From assembly GCF_019931755.1 (NCBI RefSeq), contig NZ_CP082918.1, positions 2,708,001 to 2,772,000 on the forward strand: a DNA stretch of 64,000 nt. Reading direction: 5' to 3'. The position numbers were made by a program, and so were the translations under genes. This DNA is from Sutcliffiella horikoshii (GTDB taxonomy: Bacteria > Bacillota > Bacilli > Bacillales > Bacillaceae_I). Positions within the stretch are counted from its first letter, which is position 1; every line of letters begins with the position of its first letter. The notes below the pieces were generated by a model. The model saw nothing but the letters and a program-made list of their open reading frames with translations. It was not told the DNA's origin and did not search any database. Below are positions 15,953 through 23,842 of the stretch, in pieces.

Positions 15953-16135
15953 TTATTTAACCTCCCTCTTTTTTATGGTTATAAGTTTTGCCATGACAAA
16001 ATGAATCACTGCAATAGTAAGTAAAAAGTCTCTATAGGCCTCGTTTGTCCCTTCGAATAAATGAACAACCGTATAAAAAAATATAAACGAAACCGTTATT
16101 AACATAAGGACATAGTACTCCATTTTCAGTTCCAT
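15953..16135 (-). CDS. Small two-helix membrane protein
   Basis: This 60-residue protein (ATG at 16135, AGGGGGAAG before it) has segments about 8-26 and 35-52 with a KKREVK end. No family recognised. Confidence 0.5.
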   Translation of the reverse strand: MELKMEYYVLMLITVSFIFFYTVVHLFEGTNEAYRDFLLTIAVIHFVMAKLITIKKREVK

Positions 16136-16169
16136 TTTACTTCCCCCTAGAAACAGCTTTAAGTTAAAT

Positions 16170-16283
16170 TCATAACAATCATCTCAAATTCCCAGTATTT
16201 CCACAATAAGTAATTAATTATATGGCCCAAAAATAAAAATGAGCACTCATCCCGGTTCTAGGATTGCACCCATCTTTAAAATA
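16170..16283. repeat. Diverged copy of the dispersed hairpin repeat
   Basis: CCACAATAAGTAATTAATTA then AAAATAAAAATGAGCACTC and a GGATTGCACCC arm match, imperfectly, the copies at 19.24, 21.49 and 23.69 kb. On the minus strand the hairpin is followed by ATTTTTATTTTTG, so it can also terminate transcription. Confidence 0.5.
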
Positions 16284-16318
16284 TAAGTATTTAATTAAAG
16301 CTGCCTTTAATCATTACA

Positions 16319-16627
16319 CTAACTTACTTCCATAATGAATTCAGATGGTGTGAATAGAAGAATGGTGATAATAAAAATAATTATTGGTAAAATGAGGCCC
16401 AAAAAACTGCATATTAGCCCTGCCAAAGCCAGAGATCCTCCAGGCTGGTTGGTAGTACTAGTTTTTCTAAGCCCTATTATTCCAAGAATAAATCCAGGTA
16501 AAGCAAAAACAATACCAAATATCAAAGTAAACATCATTCCCAGAAGCGACATTATCCCGAAAATCAGAGATAAGATTGCTTGAGTATTAGTTTCTTCCCG
16601 TTTGGTGGTTATGATATTTTCGTTCAT
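16319..16627 (-). CDS. DUF4190-type membrane protein
   Basis: This 102-residue protein has a polar N-terminus, then AILSLIFGIMSLLGMMFTLIFG and GLRKTSTTNQPGGSLALAGL followed by LGLILPIIIFIITILLF: the DUF4190 (two or three hydrophobic blocks with a G-x-x-GL-K turn) layout. It resides in the membrane; function unknown in the family. The ATG at 16627 has GGGGGA seven bases before. Confidence 0.75.
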   Translation of the reverse strand: MNENIITTKREETNTQAILSLIFGIMSLLGMMFTLIFGIVFALPGFILGIIGLRKTSTTNQPGGSLALAGLICSFLGLILPIIIFIITILLFTPSEFIMEVS

Positions 16628-16673
16628 CTGGGTTTCCCCCTTTCCTGTTTTAATAAATAGCGATTCACTTCAA

Positions 16674-17378
16674 CTAGAGTGTCACATCCAATTTCCGAAT
16701 CTCTGAGTGGGAAATTAAATATACATTACCAAAAATGTCGACTTTGCCTCCCTTTACACGGACAGCGCAATCTTTGTTTGATGCGTAAATATTGATTTCT
16801 TCCGATAAAGGAGATAATTCGTTTTGAACCTGCGCAATGTTATTTTCAAGATCAAAATGAGACAAGACAGAAAAGTCGTCAAGACCGATTCCTTTGTATA
16901 CAGAGCTTGTTTCAACTTTAAATCCAAGTTTTTTTGAGCATAACCATTTTGCGGACATATTGATCGCACCAGCGCTTGCTCCCATCACAACGGCTCTGCT
17001 TTTTTTAATCAAATCCGACAATTCAAATTCCATCAAAAGATCATTTTGTTTAAGCGTATTTCCACCCAATAAGAAAATGGCTGAAGCATTTTGAATTAAA
17101 TTGTGGGTATCTTCCTTCTGTACGCGATAATTAATTAGATGGTATTCATCAAATATAATGCCGGCCCGTTCAAGCCACGAGCGTTCAATAGCGCCATCAT
17201 CTTCATATATAGAAGGATTTGAGCTAATCATAACTAGCGATTTTCTATCTGTAATATCCTCCTGTAAAACCCTGCCCAGATTCTCAGGAAAAAACTTGCT
17301 GAACCAACCTAAATAATAGTGAGTTTTCATAGCCCCCCGTAGCAAAATAAAATAACATTCAATTTCTGCGTTAATCAT
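16674..17378 (-). CDS. Peptidase S51-type protein (PepE/cyanophycinase-like)
   Basis: The 234-residue product has the S51 nucleophile elbow VMGASAGAINMSA (about 134-146), preceded by AIFLLGGNTLKQNDL, and GIGLDDFSVLSHFD after it, matching aspartyl dipeptidase-like Ser peptidases. It is likely a cytosolic peptidase of unknown substrate. The ATG at 17378 has AAGGA six bases before. An internal ATG at 17330, which would begin MKTHYYLGWF as in relatives I recall, has a G run too close to it, so I kept the upstream start with some doubt. Confidence 0.75.
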   Translation of the reverse strand: MINAEIECYFILLRGAMKTHYYLGWFSKFFPENLGRVLQEDITDRKSLVMISSNPSIYEDDGAIERSWLERAGIIFDEYHLINYRVQKEDTHNLIQNASAIFLLGGNTLKQNDLLMEFELSDLIKKSRAVVMGASAGAINMSAKWLCSKKLGFKVETSSVYKGIGLDDFSVLSHFDLENNIAQVQNELSPLSEEINIYASNKDCAVRVKGGKVDIFGNVYLISHSEIRKLDVTL

Positions 17379-17461
17379 TCTGTATCCTTGTTACCAACAC
17401 AATTCTCTCAATATGGGATATAACTCTATTAAAGAATACCTCCATTTTACGGAATGAATAG

Positions 17462-17692
17462 CTAATTCCTTTTTTTTATCAACAAAAAGAGAATGGTTCC
17501 ACTTAAAGTGAAGATAATTGTACCAACAATAACCTTTACCAATGATACACCTACATCAACAGTATCTTCAGTTTTATGTTTTATGTCATTGACTGTCCAC
17601 CAGTCATTTATTGAAGATTCATATATTGCAAGATATAGCCATGTTAAATAACAAAAAAAAATCAATAAAAAAAGGCTAATTATTCTATTCAT
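17462..17692 (-). CDS. Small two-helix membrane protein
   Basis: This 76-residue protein has a first segment at about 4-24 and a second at about 50-71, joined by a polar WWTVNDIKHKTEDTVD loop. GGAGATTCT precedes the ATG at 17692. No family recognised. Confidence 0.55.
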   Translation of the reverse strand: MNRIISLFLLIFFCYLTWLYLAIYESSINDWWTVNDIKHKTEDTVDVGVSLVKVIVGTIIFTLSGTILFLLIKKRN

Positions 17693-17757
17693 AGAATCTC
17701 CTTTTCACTATGGGCATTTATGCAAAAAGCTAACTTTTCTTTATCTCAACTGCCCTA

Positions 17758-17803
17758 TACTTATGTAAGGAACAATCCATTATGCTGCAATCGCTCCAGA
17801 TTG
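17758..17803. repeat. Short repeat shared with 21051-21092
   Basis: TTATGTA, CAATCCAT, GCTGCAATC and CTCC occur here in the same order and nearly the same spacing as at 21051-21092. Read on the minus strand both look like decayed coding sequence. The rest of 17693-17847 shows nothing I can assign. Confidence 0.4.
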
Positions 17804-17847
17804 TTTAAGATAGTAAGGTTATTAAGAACTGCTTATTTATATCATTA

Positions 17848-18060
17848 TTATTTATATATAAAAATAACTAAATTACAGTTTTCACATCTAAATGCTGGAG
17901 TTTTACTAATTTTGAAGATTGCATCTTTTATTAATATTTCACTTTCTAAATCAGCGATGATTGAATCAGCCGAATCTGACCAACAAATTCTGCGAGGAGA
18001 AAAAATATATCCCTGCTTCCCCTCATTACTGCATTTAGGACATTTAACAATTTCGTTCAT
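17848..18060 (-). CDS. PF20097-type zinc-ribbon protein
   Basis: This 70-residue protein has CPKCSNEGKQGYI at the start and FRCENCNLVI near the end, four cysteines in two CxxC knuckles as in the small PF20097 (DUF6487) family. The middle IICW-type stretch carries the family's SPRRICW segment. It should bind one zinc. Function unknown; GGGGGACCAATT precedes the ATG. Confidence 0.7.
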   Translation of the reverse strand: MNEIVKCPKCSNEGKQGYIFSPRRICWSDSADSIIADLESEILIKDAIFKISKTPAFRCENCNLVIFIYK

Positions 18061-18153
18061 AATTGGTCCCCCATTTTCTCTCTTATGTATTCCTTATCGA
18101 AGCAACTTGCCCCATTAGCACAATAAGAGAACTGCCTTCTTCTACAATAGCTC

Positions 18154-18245
18154 CTATTTTATGGAATAAGCCGGTAATAATTTTTCTATCTTCTCTTCTG
18201 TTGCTTGTGAAAGCTCTGGTTCAATTTCAACAATTTTTGAGTAGC
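18154..18245 (-). pseudogene. 3' fragment of a lost coding sequence
   Basis: One frame reads KIVEIEPELSQATEEKIEKL then LPAYSIK and stops at 18154, strongly coding-like with regular helix periodicity. Upstream the frame hits a stop and has no start codon or ribosome site. I infer a remnant of a gene whose 5' part is gone. The rest of 18061-18297 shows nothing clear. Confidence 0.35.
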
Positions 18246-18297
18246 ATTATACACTAAATAGAAAGAAATCTAGAGTGCGATAGAAATTCTACTAATA

Positions 18298-18753
18298 CTA
18301 ATAGGTAAATTCGATTGGAGAGTTTATTTTCTCTTCTGTAACAATATAAAAAATTGTGTAATTCTCGAAATCTAAGTGAAGAAATTTCATATCATTATTG
18401 GATAATCCCACTGGAACCTCTTCGTTTTCATGAACAATCCCCCATACATGGGAATCACCTTCTATTTCTGTTCCAGCAGTCCACCAAATACCTTCCTTAT
18501 CAACAAGCTCTAAAAAAATCCTATGATGGTTTCTTAACGTATTATCCAAAAAGTAAAAGAAGTAAATTGTCTCATCCACCTCATATATAATAACTTCACT
18601 ATTGTCTTTTGATTGAGTTTTTAATACGTTTTCTTCTGAATATTTACTGTTTATAATGTTTTCTATATCTTCAACATTATCTTCTACATTTGATGTACAG
18701 CCAAGAAGTAGAGTAATACAAAATAACTGAATAATTGTTTTTTTAAATTTGAT
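18298..18753 (-). CDS. Lipoprotein with no normal start codon (AUC candidate)
   Basis: A 151-residue lipoprotein reads KFKKTIIQLFCITLLLGC (lipobox LLGC) and then acidic sequence to a stop at 18298. Its signal peptide begins directly after ATC at 18753-18751, which sits seven bases from a perfect AGGAGG (18761-18766); ATT at 18756 is nearer. No ATG, GTG or TTG is available at this position. In-frame upstream starts would bury the signal peptide 40 residues deep and overlap the next gene. Either AUC/AUU is used or the start has been lost. Confidence 0.55.
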   Translation of the reverse strand: MKFKKTIIQLFCITLLLGCTSNVEDNVEDIENIINSKYSEENVLKTQSKDNSEVIIYEVDETIYFFYFLDNTLRNHHRIFLELVDKEGIWWTAGTEIEGDSHVWGIVHENEEVPVGLSNNDMKFLHLDFENYTIFYIVTEEKINSPIEFTY

Positions 18754-18820
18754 AATAACTCCTCCTGTTAGAGATACAGACCTACTTATTCCGTTAAAGC
18801 TCCTAGATTCTTGAAGAAAG

Positions 18821-19147
18821 CTATTCTTTAGTAATTTTAATTTTTTTCGCAATGTACTGCCCTTCAAATACTTCTATCCAAACTTTAATCTCTTGTTTTT
18901 CATCCAAATCTTTAATGCTACTTATTTTTCCTGATACTTTAGTATTCTTCAAAAAATAAATTTCAGGAGTAAACGGTTCCTCGTCTGGATTTACTTTCGT
19001 AGGGTATAAGATGAATTTATTCTCTTCTAATTCTCCTACTATACCATGATGATCTGGTTTAATTACATACCATCCTGATAGGAAAGAAACAACAACAATT
19101 AAGAATATGGAAAGTGAAATTAATTCTTTTTTCACTCTGTTTGTCAT
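18821..19147 (-). CDS. Membrane-anchored YobA-like (DUF3221) protein
   Basis: This 108-residue protein has one N-terminal transmembrane helix (about 8-28), then an OB-like small domain: HHGIVGELEENKFILYP, TKVSGKISSIKDL, EIKVWIEVFEGQYIAKKIKI. The pattern fits DUF3221/YobA-type proteins, but is not conclusive. The ATG at 19147 follows GGGAGGGAGA. Role unknown. Confidence 0.55.
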   Translation of the reverse strand: MTNRVKKELISLSIFLIVVVSFLSGWYVIKPDHHGIVGELEENKFILYPTKVNPDEEPFTPEIYFLKNTKVSGKISSIKDLDEKQEIKVWIEVFEGQYIAKKIKITKE

Positions 19148-19234
19148 CGCATTCTCCCTCCCTTATTCTTGAAACCTTCCCTATTCTTAAGTATGTAAAA
19201 AGCGTTTACATTGGAAATATGCTTCCTATTGCTT

Positions 19235-19335
19235 CCTACCAATTATTTCATATTCTAAAAATTCCTACAATAAGTTATTTATCATTCAGGTCCGAAATAA
19301 AAATGAGCACTGACCCTTGAAAGGATCGCGCCCTA
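19235..19335. repeat. Dispersed ~100-bp hairpin repeat, copy 19.2 kb
   Basis: It begins CTACCAATTATTTCATATTC, continues TAAAAATTCCTACAATAAG, and ends with a hairpin GAGCACTGACCC...GGATCGCGCCCT. On the minus strand the hairpin comes first and is followed by ATTTTTATTTC, so it should terminate the DinB transcript. The rest of 19148-19486 shows nothing assignable. Confidence 0.75.
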
Positions 19336-19486
19336 CTGTTGAGCAATGAAACACGCTCTGTATATACGTTCTAATTTATTTATACACACGTTGCCATGCA
19401 TTAAGCAGCAAGATAACCCTTTTCACTCTGGAGAATGAAAATGAATGCACACCCTAATGCTTGAAAGGTCGATGAAGTATGATGTT

Positions 19487-19984
19487 TCAAGACCAATCAA
19501 CGCCACCCCAAGAGGATTGCAATTTTCGCAACAGGACAATTTGGCCGATATGGTACGTATCGTGCATCATAATATTACTTAGTAAACGCTCAGTAGAGGA
19601 GCTGTTAGTTGCATACGGAGCTTTTAACTTTTCATCGTCAAGGTCCTCAATGACCCTTTTTAATTTATTTATGACTTCATTAAGACGCTGCACTGTCTGG
19701 GTCCACCCAACTTCGTCTTCTGGATCCCCCTGACTCCCAAAGGTTTCTTCATTGTCTTTTGCCTTATGAGGATTCTCTGTGCCCTTCATTCGATGGATTA
19801 CATCTTCATTCCAAAATATCAAGTGGTTGACAATCTGCCAAATCGAATTGCTGATTCCAGAACTTGTCCATGATGCCTCTGCTGCAGTGACTCCTTGAAG
19901 TGCCTGATCCATAGACGCAAACCACTCATTCTCATGGCAATGCATGTCCAGTTGTTCTAAAAACATTTTGCTTACAACTTGCAT
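19487..19984 (-). CDS. DinB superfamily protein
   Basis: From the ATG at 19984 (GGGGAT before it) this encodes 166 residues with the DinB/YfiT four-helix bundle pattern: IWQIVNHLIFWNEDVIHRM carries the first metal His, and MMHDTYHIGQIVLLRKL carries the last pair. Family members bind a divalent metal; many are thiol-transferases, but the reaction here is unknown. Translating further upstream gives an aromatic-rich leader without a ribosome site, so the shorter start is preferred. Confidence 0.8.
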   Translation of the reverse strand: MQVVSKMFLEQLDMHCHENEWFASMDQALQGVTAAEASWTSSGISNSIWQIVNHLIFWNEDVIHRMKGTENPHKAKDNEETFGSQGDPEDEVGWTQTVQRLNEVINKLKRVIEDLDDEKLKAPYATNSSSTERLLSNIMMHDTYHIGQIVLLRKLQSSWGGVDWS

Positions 19985-20207
19985 ACAACCAATCCCCTCA
20001 CTGTTTAATTGCTTCCCAAGGAAAAAAAACCATTCTTTATTTTGAAAATACAACCAATCACGCACTATGAATTATTCGACTTAACCACCGTTGATTCCTT
20101 CATAATGATAAGCAGCAACTTATAGGCAGGGAATTTTTCATTAAAAAGAGAACCTCCCAAATAGTTAATGACTTAAAATCGCGATACCAAAAAGATTAGA
20201 TAGAACA

Positions 20208-20236
20208 TTGACAGCCCTTTCAATTTCCGATATCCT
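20208..20236 (+). promoter_or_regulatory. Sigma-A-type promoter for the 20288 gene
   Basis: TTGACA (20208-20213), a 17-bp spacer and TATCCT (20231-20236) lie 50 bp before the AAAGGGGAT ribosome site of the small plus-strand gene. Confidence 0.65.
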
Positions 20237-20287
20237 TTATTATTCTGAATTTAAAAATACATTAAGTTATAAAGGGGATGTACTCCG

Positions 20288-20494
20288 ATGGATATTAACG
20301 TATCTGACTTGGTTGAAGCAAAACGTCAAATTGACTCTACACTTAACAAATTAAGAGAAACTGTAAAAACTCTTGAAACTAAAGAGAATCCTAATAGATA
20401 TAAATCTCAGATTACTTTAGCCAAAAGAAGAATTGAAGCATTTGAGATTTCAGTGTTTCTTATTGAAAGAAAAATAATTGATCTTGGTGAATAA
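20288..20494 (+). CDS. Small coiled-coil protein
   Basis: This 68-residue soluble protein is all-helical and charged: DLVEAKRQIDSTLNKLRETV and ITLAKRRIEAFEISVFLIER give two heptad-like helices, so a helical hairpin or dimer is likely. It is one of the few plus-strand genes here and has its own promoter and AAAGGGGAT site. Function not recognised; small regulators or antitoxins can look like this, but no partner is present. Confidence 0.65.
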   Translation: MDINVSDLVEAKRQIDSTLNKLRETVKTLETKENPNRYKSQITLAKRRIEAFEISVFLIERKIIDLGE

Positions 20495-20519
20495 GATGAT
20501 TTTCAAGAATAAAAAGAAG

Positions 20520-21017
20520 CTATAATAACTTTGACATATAATACTCATCATAAGCTCTATTATTTATCATAAGTGAGTTTCTTTTCGTTCCTTCTATATC
20601 AAAACCACTTTTCTTGTAAAGTGCTACACCTGACTCATTTTCGGTGACAACTGTTAACTCTAATCGTGAAATGTTATGCTTTGAAGCCCAATTTGTAGCA
20701 TGATTAAACAGTTTTGTACCTACTCCTTTCCCTCTATAATCCTGTAAAATACCTATTACAAGATAAGCGGAGTGCTTTGTTCTTTTAACGCTTCCACCTA
20801 TAACAAATAAGTATCCAATTAATTTGCCATTTTCTTCTGCTACAAATACCGTTGAATTTTTTTGCTTGTCTATTATTTCTATCCGTTTTTGCTGTTGTTC
20901 AAGAGTCATTTCTCGTTCCCCTGGCTCCATAAGCATAAAAGCAGATGTACTCTCAACTTCCTTTATTAGGAGTAGTAAATTTTCTGCATCTTCCATTCTA
21001 ATTTCTCTAATTAGCAT
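20520..21017 (-). CDS. GNAT family N-acetyltransferase
   Basis: This 165-residue GNAT has motif A LVIGILQDYRGKGVGTKLF (Q-x-x-R-G-K-G-V-G, about 87-105) and LTVVTENESGVALYKKSGF near the C-terminus, the sequence typical of RimI/PhnO-like acetyltransferases in Bacillus. Substrate not inferable. The ATG at 21017 follows GAGGAG. Confidence 0.88.
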   Translation of the reverse strand: MLIREIRMEDAENLLLLIKEVESTSAFMLMEPGEREMTLEQQQKRIEIIDKQKNSTVFVAEENGKLIGYLFVIGGSVKRTKHSAYLVIGILQDYRGKGVGTKLFNHATNWASKHNISRLELTVVTENESGVALYKKSGFDIEGTKRNSLMINNRAYDEYYMSKLL

Positions 21018-21050
21018 TCCAAAAACTCCTCATCCCTAGTCCAGTCCAAT

Positions 21051-21092
21051 TCTTATGTATGCAGCAATCCATCGCGCTGCAATCACTCCTAG
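21051..21092. repeat. Short repeat shared with 17758-17803
   Basis: This is the second copy of the TTATGTA...CAATCCAT...GCTGCAATC...CTCC sequence. It lies directly upstream of the GNAT start on the minus strand side. Confidence 0.4.
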
Positions 21093-21136
21093 TTATTAAT
21101 ATTAAAAGACTTATTAAGTGATTTAATACTAAGTCA

Positions 21137-21421
21137 TTATTTCTTACCTCTTCGTTCTAAAAATATAGGTGCTATATTTAGTAAGATAGAAACAATTGTC
21201 AAAAACCATAATGCCCTTTCCATACCAGGTACTACATCCATTAACGCAGCCCAATCTTCCACTTCTACCCACATCGATACAAGACTGTATTCTGCACAGA
21301 GTGTTAATGCTGTAAATGATAACCCCATTGCCATAGCGAGCTTATAATCCTTTCCTGCCGCATACATATAAAGATTTATAAAAGTTACAACTATTGCAAT
21401 AATCCCTAATATTACCCACAT
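21137..21421 (-). CDS. Three-helix membrane protein
   Basis: This 94-residue protein has three hydrophobic segments (about 2-20, 28-50, 70-88) and a basic LERRGKK end. Short hydrophilic loops place it in the cytoplasmic membrane. GGAGGAATAGTT precedes the ATG. I do not recognise the family. Confidence 0.6.
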   Translation of the reverse strand: MWVILGIIAIVVTFINLYMYAAGKDYKLAMAMGLSFTALTLCAEYSLVSMWVEVEDWAALMDVVPGMERALWFLTIVSILLNIAPIFLERRGKK

Positions 21422-21489
21422 AACTATTCCTCCATATATTTTAATAAAATAATGCGAAATTGCTTTATGTCAATTTCTTTGCAGTTTGC

Positions 21490-21592
21490 ATAATTCCAAT
21501 TATTTCATATTCTAAAAATTCCTTCAATAAGATATTTTCCTTGACCAATATAAAAACGAGCGCTAATCCTTGTTAAAGGGTAGCGCCCAATT
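21490..21592. repeat. Dispersed ~100-bp hairpin repeat, copy 21.5 kb
   Basis: TCCAATTATTTCATATTC, TAAAAATTCCTTCAATAAG and the hairpin GAGCGCTAATCC...GGGTAGCGCCC match the 19.2 and 23.7 kb copies. On the minus strand the hairpin is followed by GTTTTTATATT. It lies between the AlkD-like gene and the three-helix membrane gene. Confidence 0.8.
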
Positions 21593-21680
21593 TCTTTCGG
21601 TCCAAGCCTATTACAATTTTCATATTGAGGTTTAATTCCTTTATTTTCACATTAAACCATTATGATTTTTTCAATGGAAA

Positions 21681-22349
21681 CTAATTGGTAATTCGTTTGT
21701 TAACTTCAATCGTAATGAATTCCGGCAAATAATTTGGTGTACATCCTTTTGATACCATTTCATCTTTGTAGAGTCCCGTTTTCTCACCAAGTTTAATACA
21801 ACGTGCTCGATACTTTTCATCATAGACGCCTATCCAGCCTGCAGTGAAATTCATAGCCCATTGAACTTCGGGTTCTTCCTGCTTAATATTAGCTTCAATT
21901 GCAGATAGTAAGTCTGCTGTGTTAACAGGCGGTGTTTGTCCAGTCCATCTCAATCTCCCTTGATAATACCAGAAAGCACGCCTTTGAAGTGCAGAAGGGC
22001 TATTTTCCCATGACACCATCAATGCAATGTTCTTCTTGTCTTTGGTGAGTTGATTAGCCATTAACCAATCCATTAGGTTATTTCGCTCATCAAAAGTGTG
22101 AATCTGCATATCCTTATCAAGCTTATTTAGCACATCTTGTGAAAGAAGTTTTTTGTCCATAAGTAAGATTGCTAATAGTCTGGGCAGAAACTCTTCGGTT
22201 GACCAAAGTTCCATAGCTAGTTCGTGATCTTTTTTAATGTCCTTTGCGATTTTTCGTAAATCGCCTAGCTTAGTTTTACTATTGATCTGCAGTAGAATGT
22301 TTTCTGATTTTGAAGTGCGTTTTATTTTTGTTTCTTTTTTTTCATCCAT
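21681..22349 (-). CDS. AlkD-like DNA alkylation repair protein
   Basis: The 222-residue protein is helical throughout, with the HEAT-repeat order of the AlkC/AlkD-type DNA alkylation repair family: LGDLRKIAKDIKKDHELAMELW, PRLLAILLMD and WENSPSALQRRAFWYYQGRL, then EPEVQWAMNFTAGWIGV. AlkD excises N3- and N7-alkylpurines without base flipping. This is a divergent short member, so activity is only inferred. The ATG at 22349 has GGAG nine bases before. Confidence 0.75.
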   Translation of the reverse strand: MDEKKETKIKRTSKSENILLQINSKTKLGDLRKIAKDIKKDHELAMELWSTEEFLPRLLAILLMDKKLLSQDVLNKLDKDMQIHTFDERNNLMDWLMANQLTKDKKNIALMVSWENSPSALQRRAFWYYQGRLRWTGQTPPVNTADLLSAIEANIKQEEPEVQWAMNFTAGWIGVYDEKYRARCIKLGEKTGLYKDEMVSKGCTPNYLPEFITIEVNKRITN

Positions 22350-22402
22350 TTTATACAACTCCTTTTTTGAAGAATGTATCTGTTTTGAAAATTAGATGCT
22401 AG

Positions 22403-22423
22403 TTCTTGTTCCAGGATAGCGCA
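22403..22423. repeat. Fragment of the dispersed repeat hairpin
   Basis: CTTGTTCCAGGATAGCGCAC matches the inner arm of the repeat hairpin (compare CTGTTCGAGGATAGCGCTC at 23.78 kb). The partner arm is missing. Nothing else is clear in 22350-22574. Confidence 0.4.
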
Positions 22424-22574
22424 CTTAAGTGGAATAACTAACATATTGCCTTGATTGAATTTCTTTTTCACTTTTTGTCACCTGCTAGTCCCCTCCAATT
22501 GACGTACGAAACCAGAAAAAAACTATGGAAAAAATGCCCCTAGTTTAAGAAAGGACCAATTATATTCTTTAAGC

Positions 22575-22859
22575 CTAACAATTTGATTCCTCAGCTTCGA
22601 GCAACTCACCATTTTGGTCATCTACTTGAATATTTCCAAACTCACAAGACTCGTCGATTTTCCATTCAACGATGTACTTCCCAAAACTTTGGCTCACCGA
22701 TTTTATTTTAATTTGATCTTTGTCCTTGTTGAGGTCTTCGATTAGATGTTGTAAAACAATAGACTCTGCTTCCACTTGAGTAATTTCAGAGTCAGAATTC
22801 CCACAAGCAGCCAATATTAAAAGTAGTAAAACAGGTAACATAGAGCCTATCTTTTGCAT
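22575..22859 (-). CDS. Small lipoprotein with PepSY-like C-terminus
   Basis: This 94-residue lipoprotein has lipobox LAAC (Cys19). The mature part is 75 residues: a helix (VEAESIVLQHLIEDLNKDKD), then strands IKSVSQSFGKYIVEWKID and IQVDDQNGELLEAEE, a PepSY-like fold in one copy. Two further cysteines (CEFG and the last residue) could form a disulfide outside the cell. The ATG follows GGTGGGGGA. Confidence 0.65.
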   Translation of the reverse strand: MQKIGSMLPVLLLLILAACGNSDSEITQVEAESIVLQHLIEDLNKDKDQIKIKSVSQSFGKYIVEWKIDESCEFGNIQVDDQNGELLEAEESNC

Positions 22860-22942
22860 ATTCCCCCACCTTTTTCAATTTAAATTTTTTTATGTAAACT
22901 AATATACTATTAAACAGAAGCTCCCATTTGATAAAATAAACC

Positions 22943-23314
22943 TTACTCTGTTGGGACATATCCTATAACTTCTTTTTCCAGAAGGTCAACAAATATCTGA
23001 GGTAACTCATTGGTAAGGTTTTCTTTAGACTCAAAAGTAACCATTAACACTTTAACTCTGTGAGGTTCGCCCTCAAGCATATGACCAAAACTAGTGTCCG
23101 TAACCTCCACTGAAGCATTTCTCCAATCCCCTTTAGCTAACTCATCCCATCCTTCTTTCTTAACGAATTCCCAAGCAACCTTTTTTAAAGATTCGTATTC
23201 TTCATTTTTAACGATTTCTTCTTCAAATTCAGCACTCTCTTCAGCTTGAGGTGAACAAGCGATTAATCCACAACATAAAATAGTGATAGTTACACCGATT
23301 GTTATTCTGTTAAT
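22943..23314 (-). CDS. Intact lipoprotein gene starting at AUU
   Basis: An unbroken 124-codon frame encodes a complete lipoprotein: NRITIGVTITILCCGLIAC at the start with lipobox LIAC (Cys20), then a mature alpha/beta domain (VAWEFVKKEGWDELAKGDW, HRVKVLMVTFESKENL). It ends at TAA 22943. The first codon that fits the signal peptide is ATT at 23314, eight bases from a perfect AGGAGG (23323-23328). No ATG, GTG or TTG is in frame before residue 69 (GTG). The frame, signal peptide and ribosome site all agree, so I infer AUU initiation. Confidence 0.75.
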   Translation of the reverse strand: MNRITIGVTITILCCGLIACSPQAEESAEFEEEIVKNEEYESLKKVAWEFVKKEGWDELAKGDWRNASVEVTDTSFGHMLEGEPHRVKVLMVTFESKENLTNELPQIFVDLLEKEVIGYVPTE

Positions 23315-23468
23315 AGCAAGAACCTCCTAATATATATTTAGAAGATTAGACGGATTATTTCCTGTCTTGTTTCAATTTTTATAAATCAAAACTAACGGGT
23401 CTCTGGTTATTCCATTTAACTGCCCTTAATTTGAACAAAGGTGACCTGCCATTCAGCAAACGCTCTTG

Positions 23469-23630
23469 TTAGCTTAACAACGAGGTTATATAAACTGTTC
23501 CCCAATAAAGAAAACTCATAGTTAAAAACACAGATCCAAATACAGTGATTGCTTTTGGTATTTTTCCATACAAATAAATTATTGCTATTCCTATAAATAT
23601 ATGAAAAATTATAAAAAGAAAAATACTCAC
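23469..23630 (-). CDS. Small two-helix membrane protein
   Basis: From GTG at 23630, six bases after AGAGGTG, 53 residues read SIFLFIIFHIFIGIAIIYLY then GKIPKAITVFGSV and FLTMSFLYWGTVYITSLLS: two transmembrane helices joined by a short basic loop. A longer overlapping frame on the same strand has poor composition and is a shadow. No family recognised. Confidence 0.6.
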   Translation of the reverse strand: MSIFLFIIFHIFIGIAIIYLYGKIPKAITVFGSVFLTMSFLYWGTVYITSLLS

Positions 23631-23687
23631 TCACTTCACCTCTACCAAATAAATTATAAGATTTTGTATTCAATAAACTGCCCAATC

Positions 23688-23791
23688 ATAATACCAATTA
23701 TTTCATAAACTGAAAATTCCTACAATGAAATATTCCTCATCATGCATAATATAAAACGAGCGCTGATCCCTGTTCGAGGATAGCGCTCTAA
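23688..23791. repeat. Dispersed ~100-bp hairpin repeat, copy 23.7 kb
   Basis: ATAATACCAATTATTTCATA, GAAAATTCCTACAATGAAAT and a perfect-arm hairpin, GAGCGCT and AGCGCTC with GATCC/GGAT inside. On the minus strand the hairpin precedes GTTTTATATTATG. This is the cleanest copy. Confidence 0.8.
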
Positions 23792-23842
23792 TGATAAATA
23801 AAATTAACATATTCCCTTTCTCTATTTGAGTGAACGCAGGAT

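Noticed and set aside
23416..23685. 89-residue minus-strand frame
   Set aside because: Composition is not protein-like and the overlapping 53-residue frame has a better ribosome site and helix pattern.
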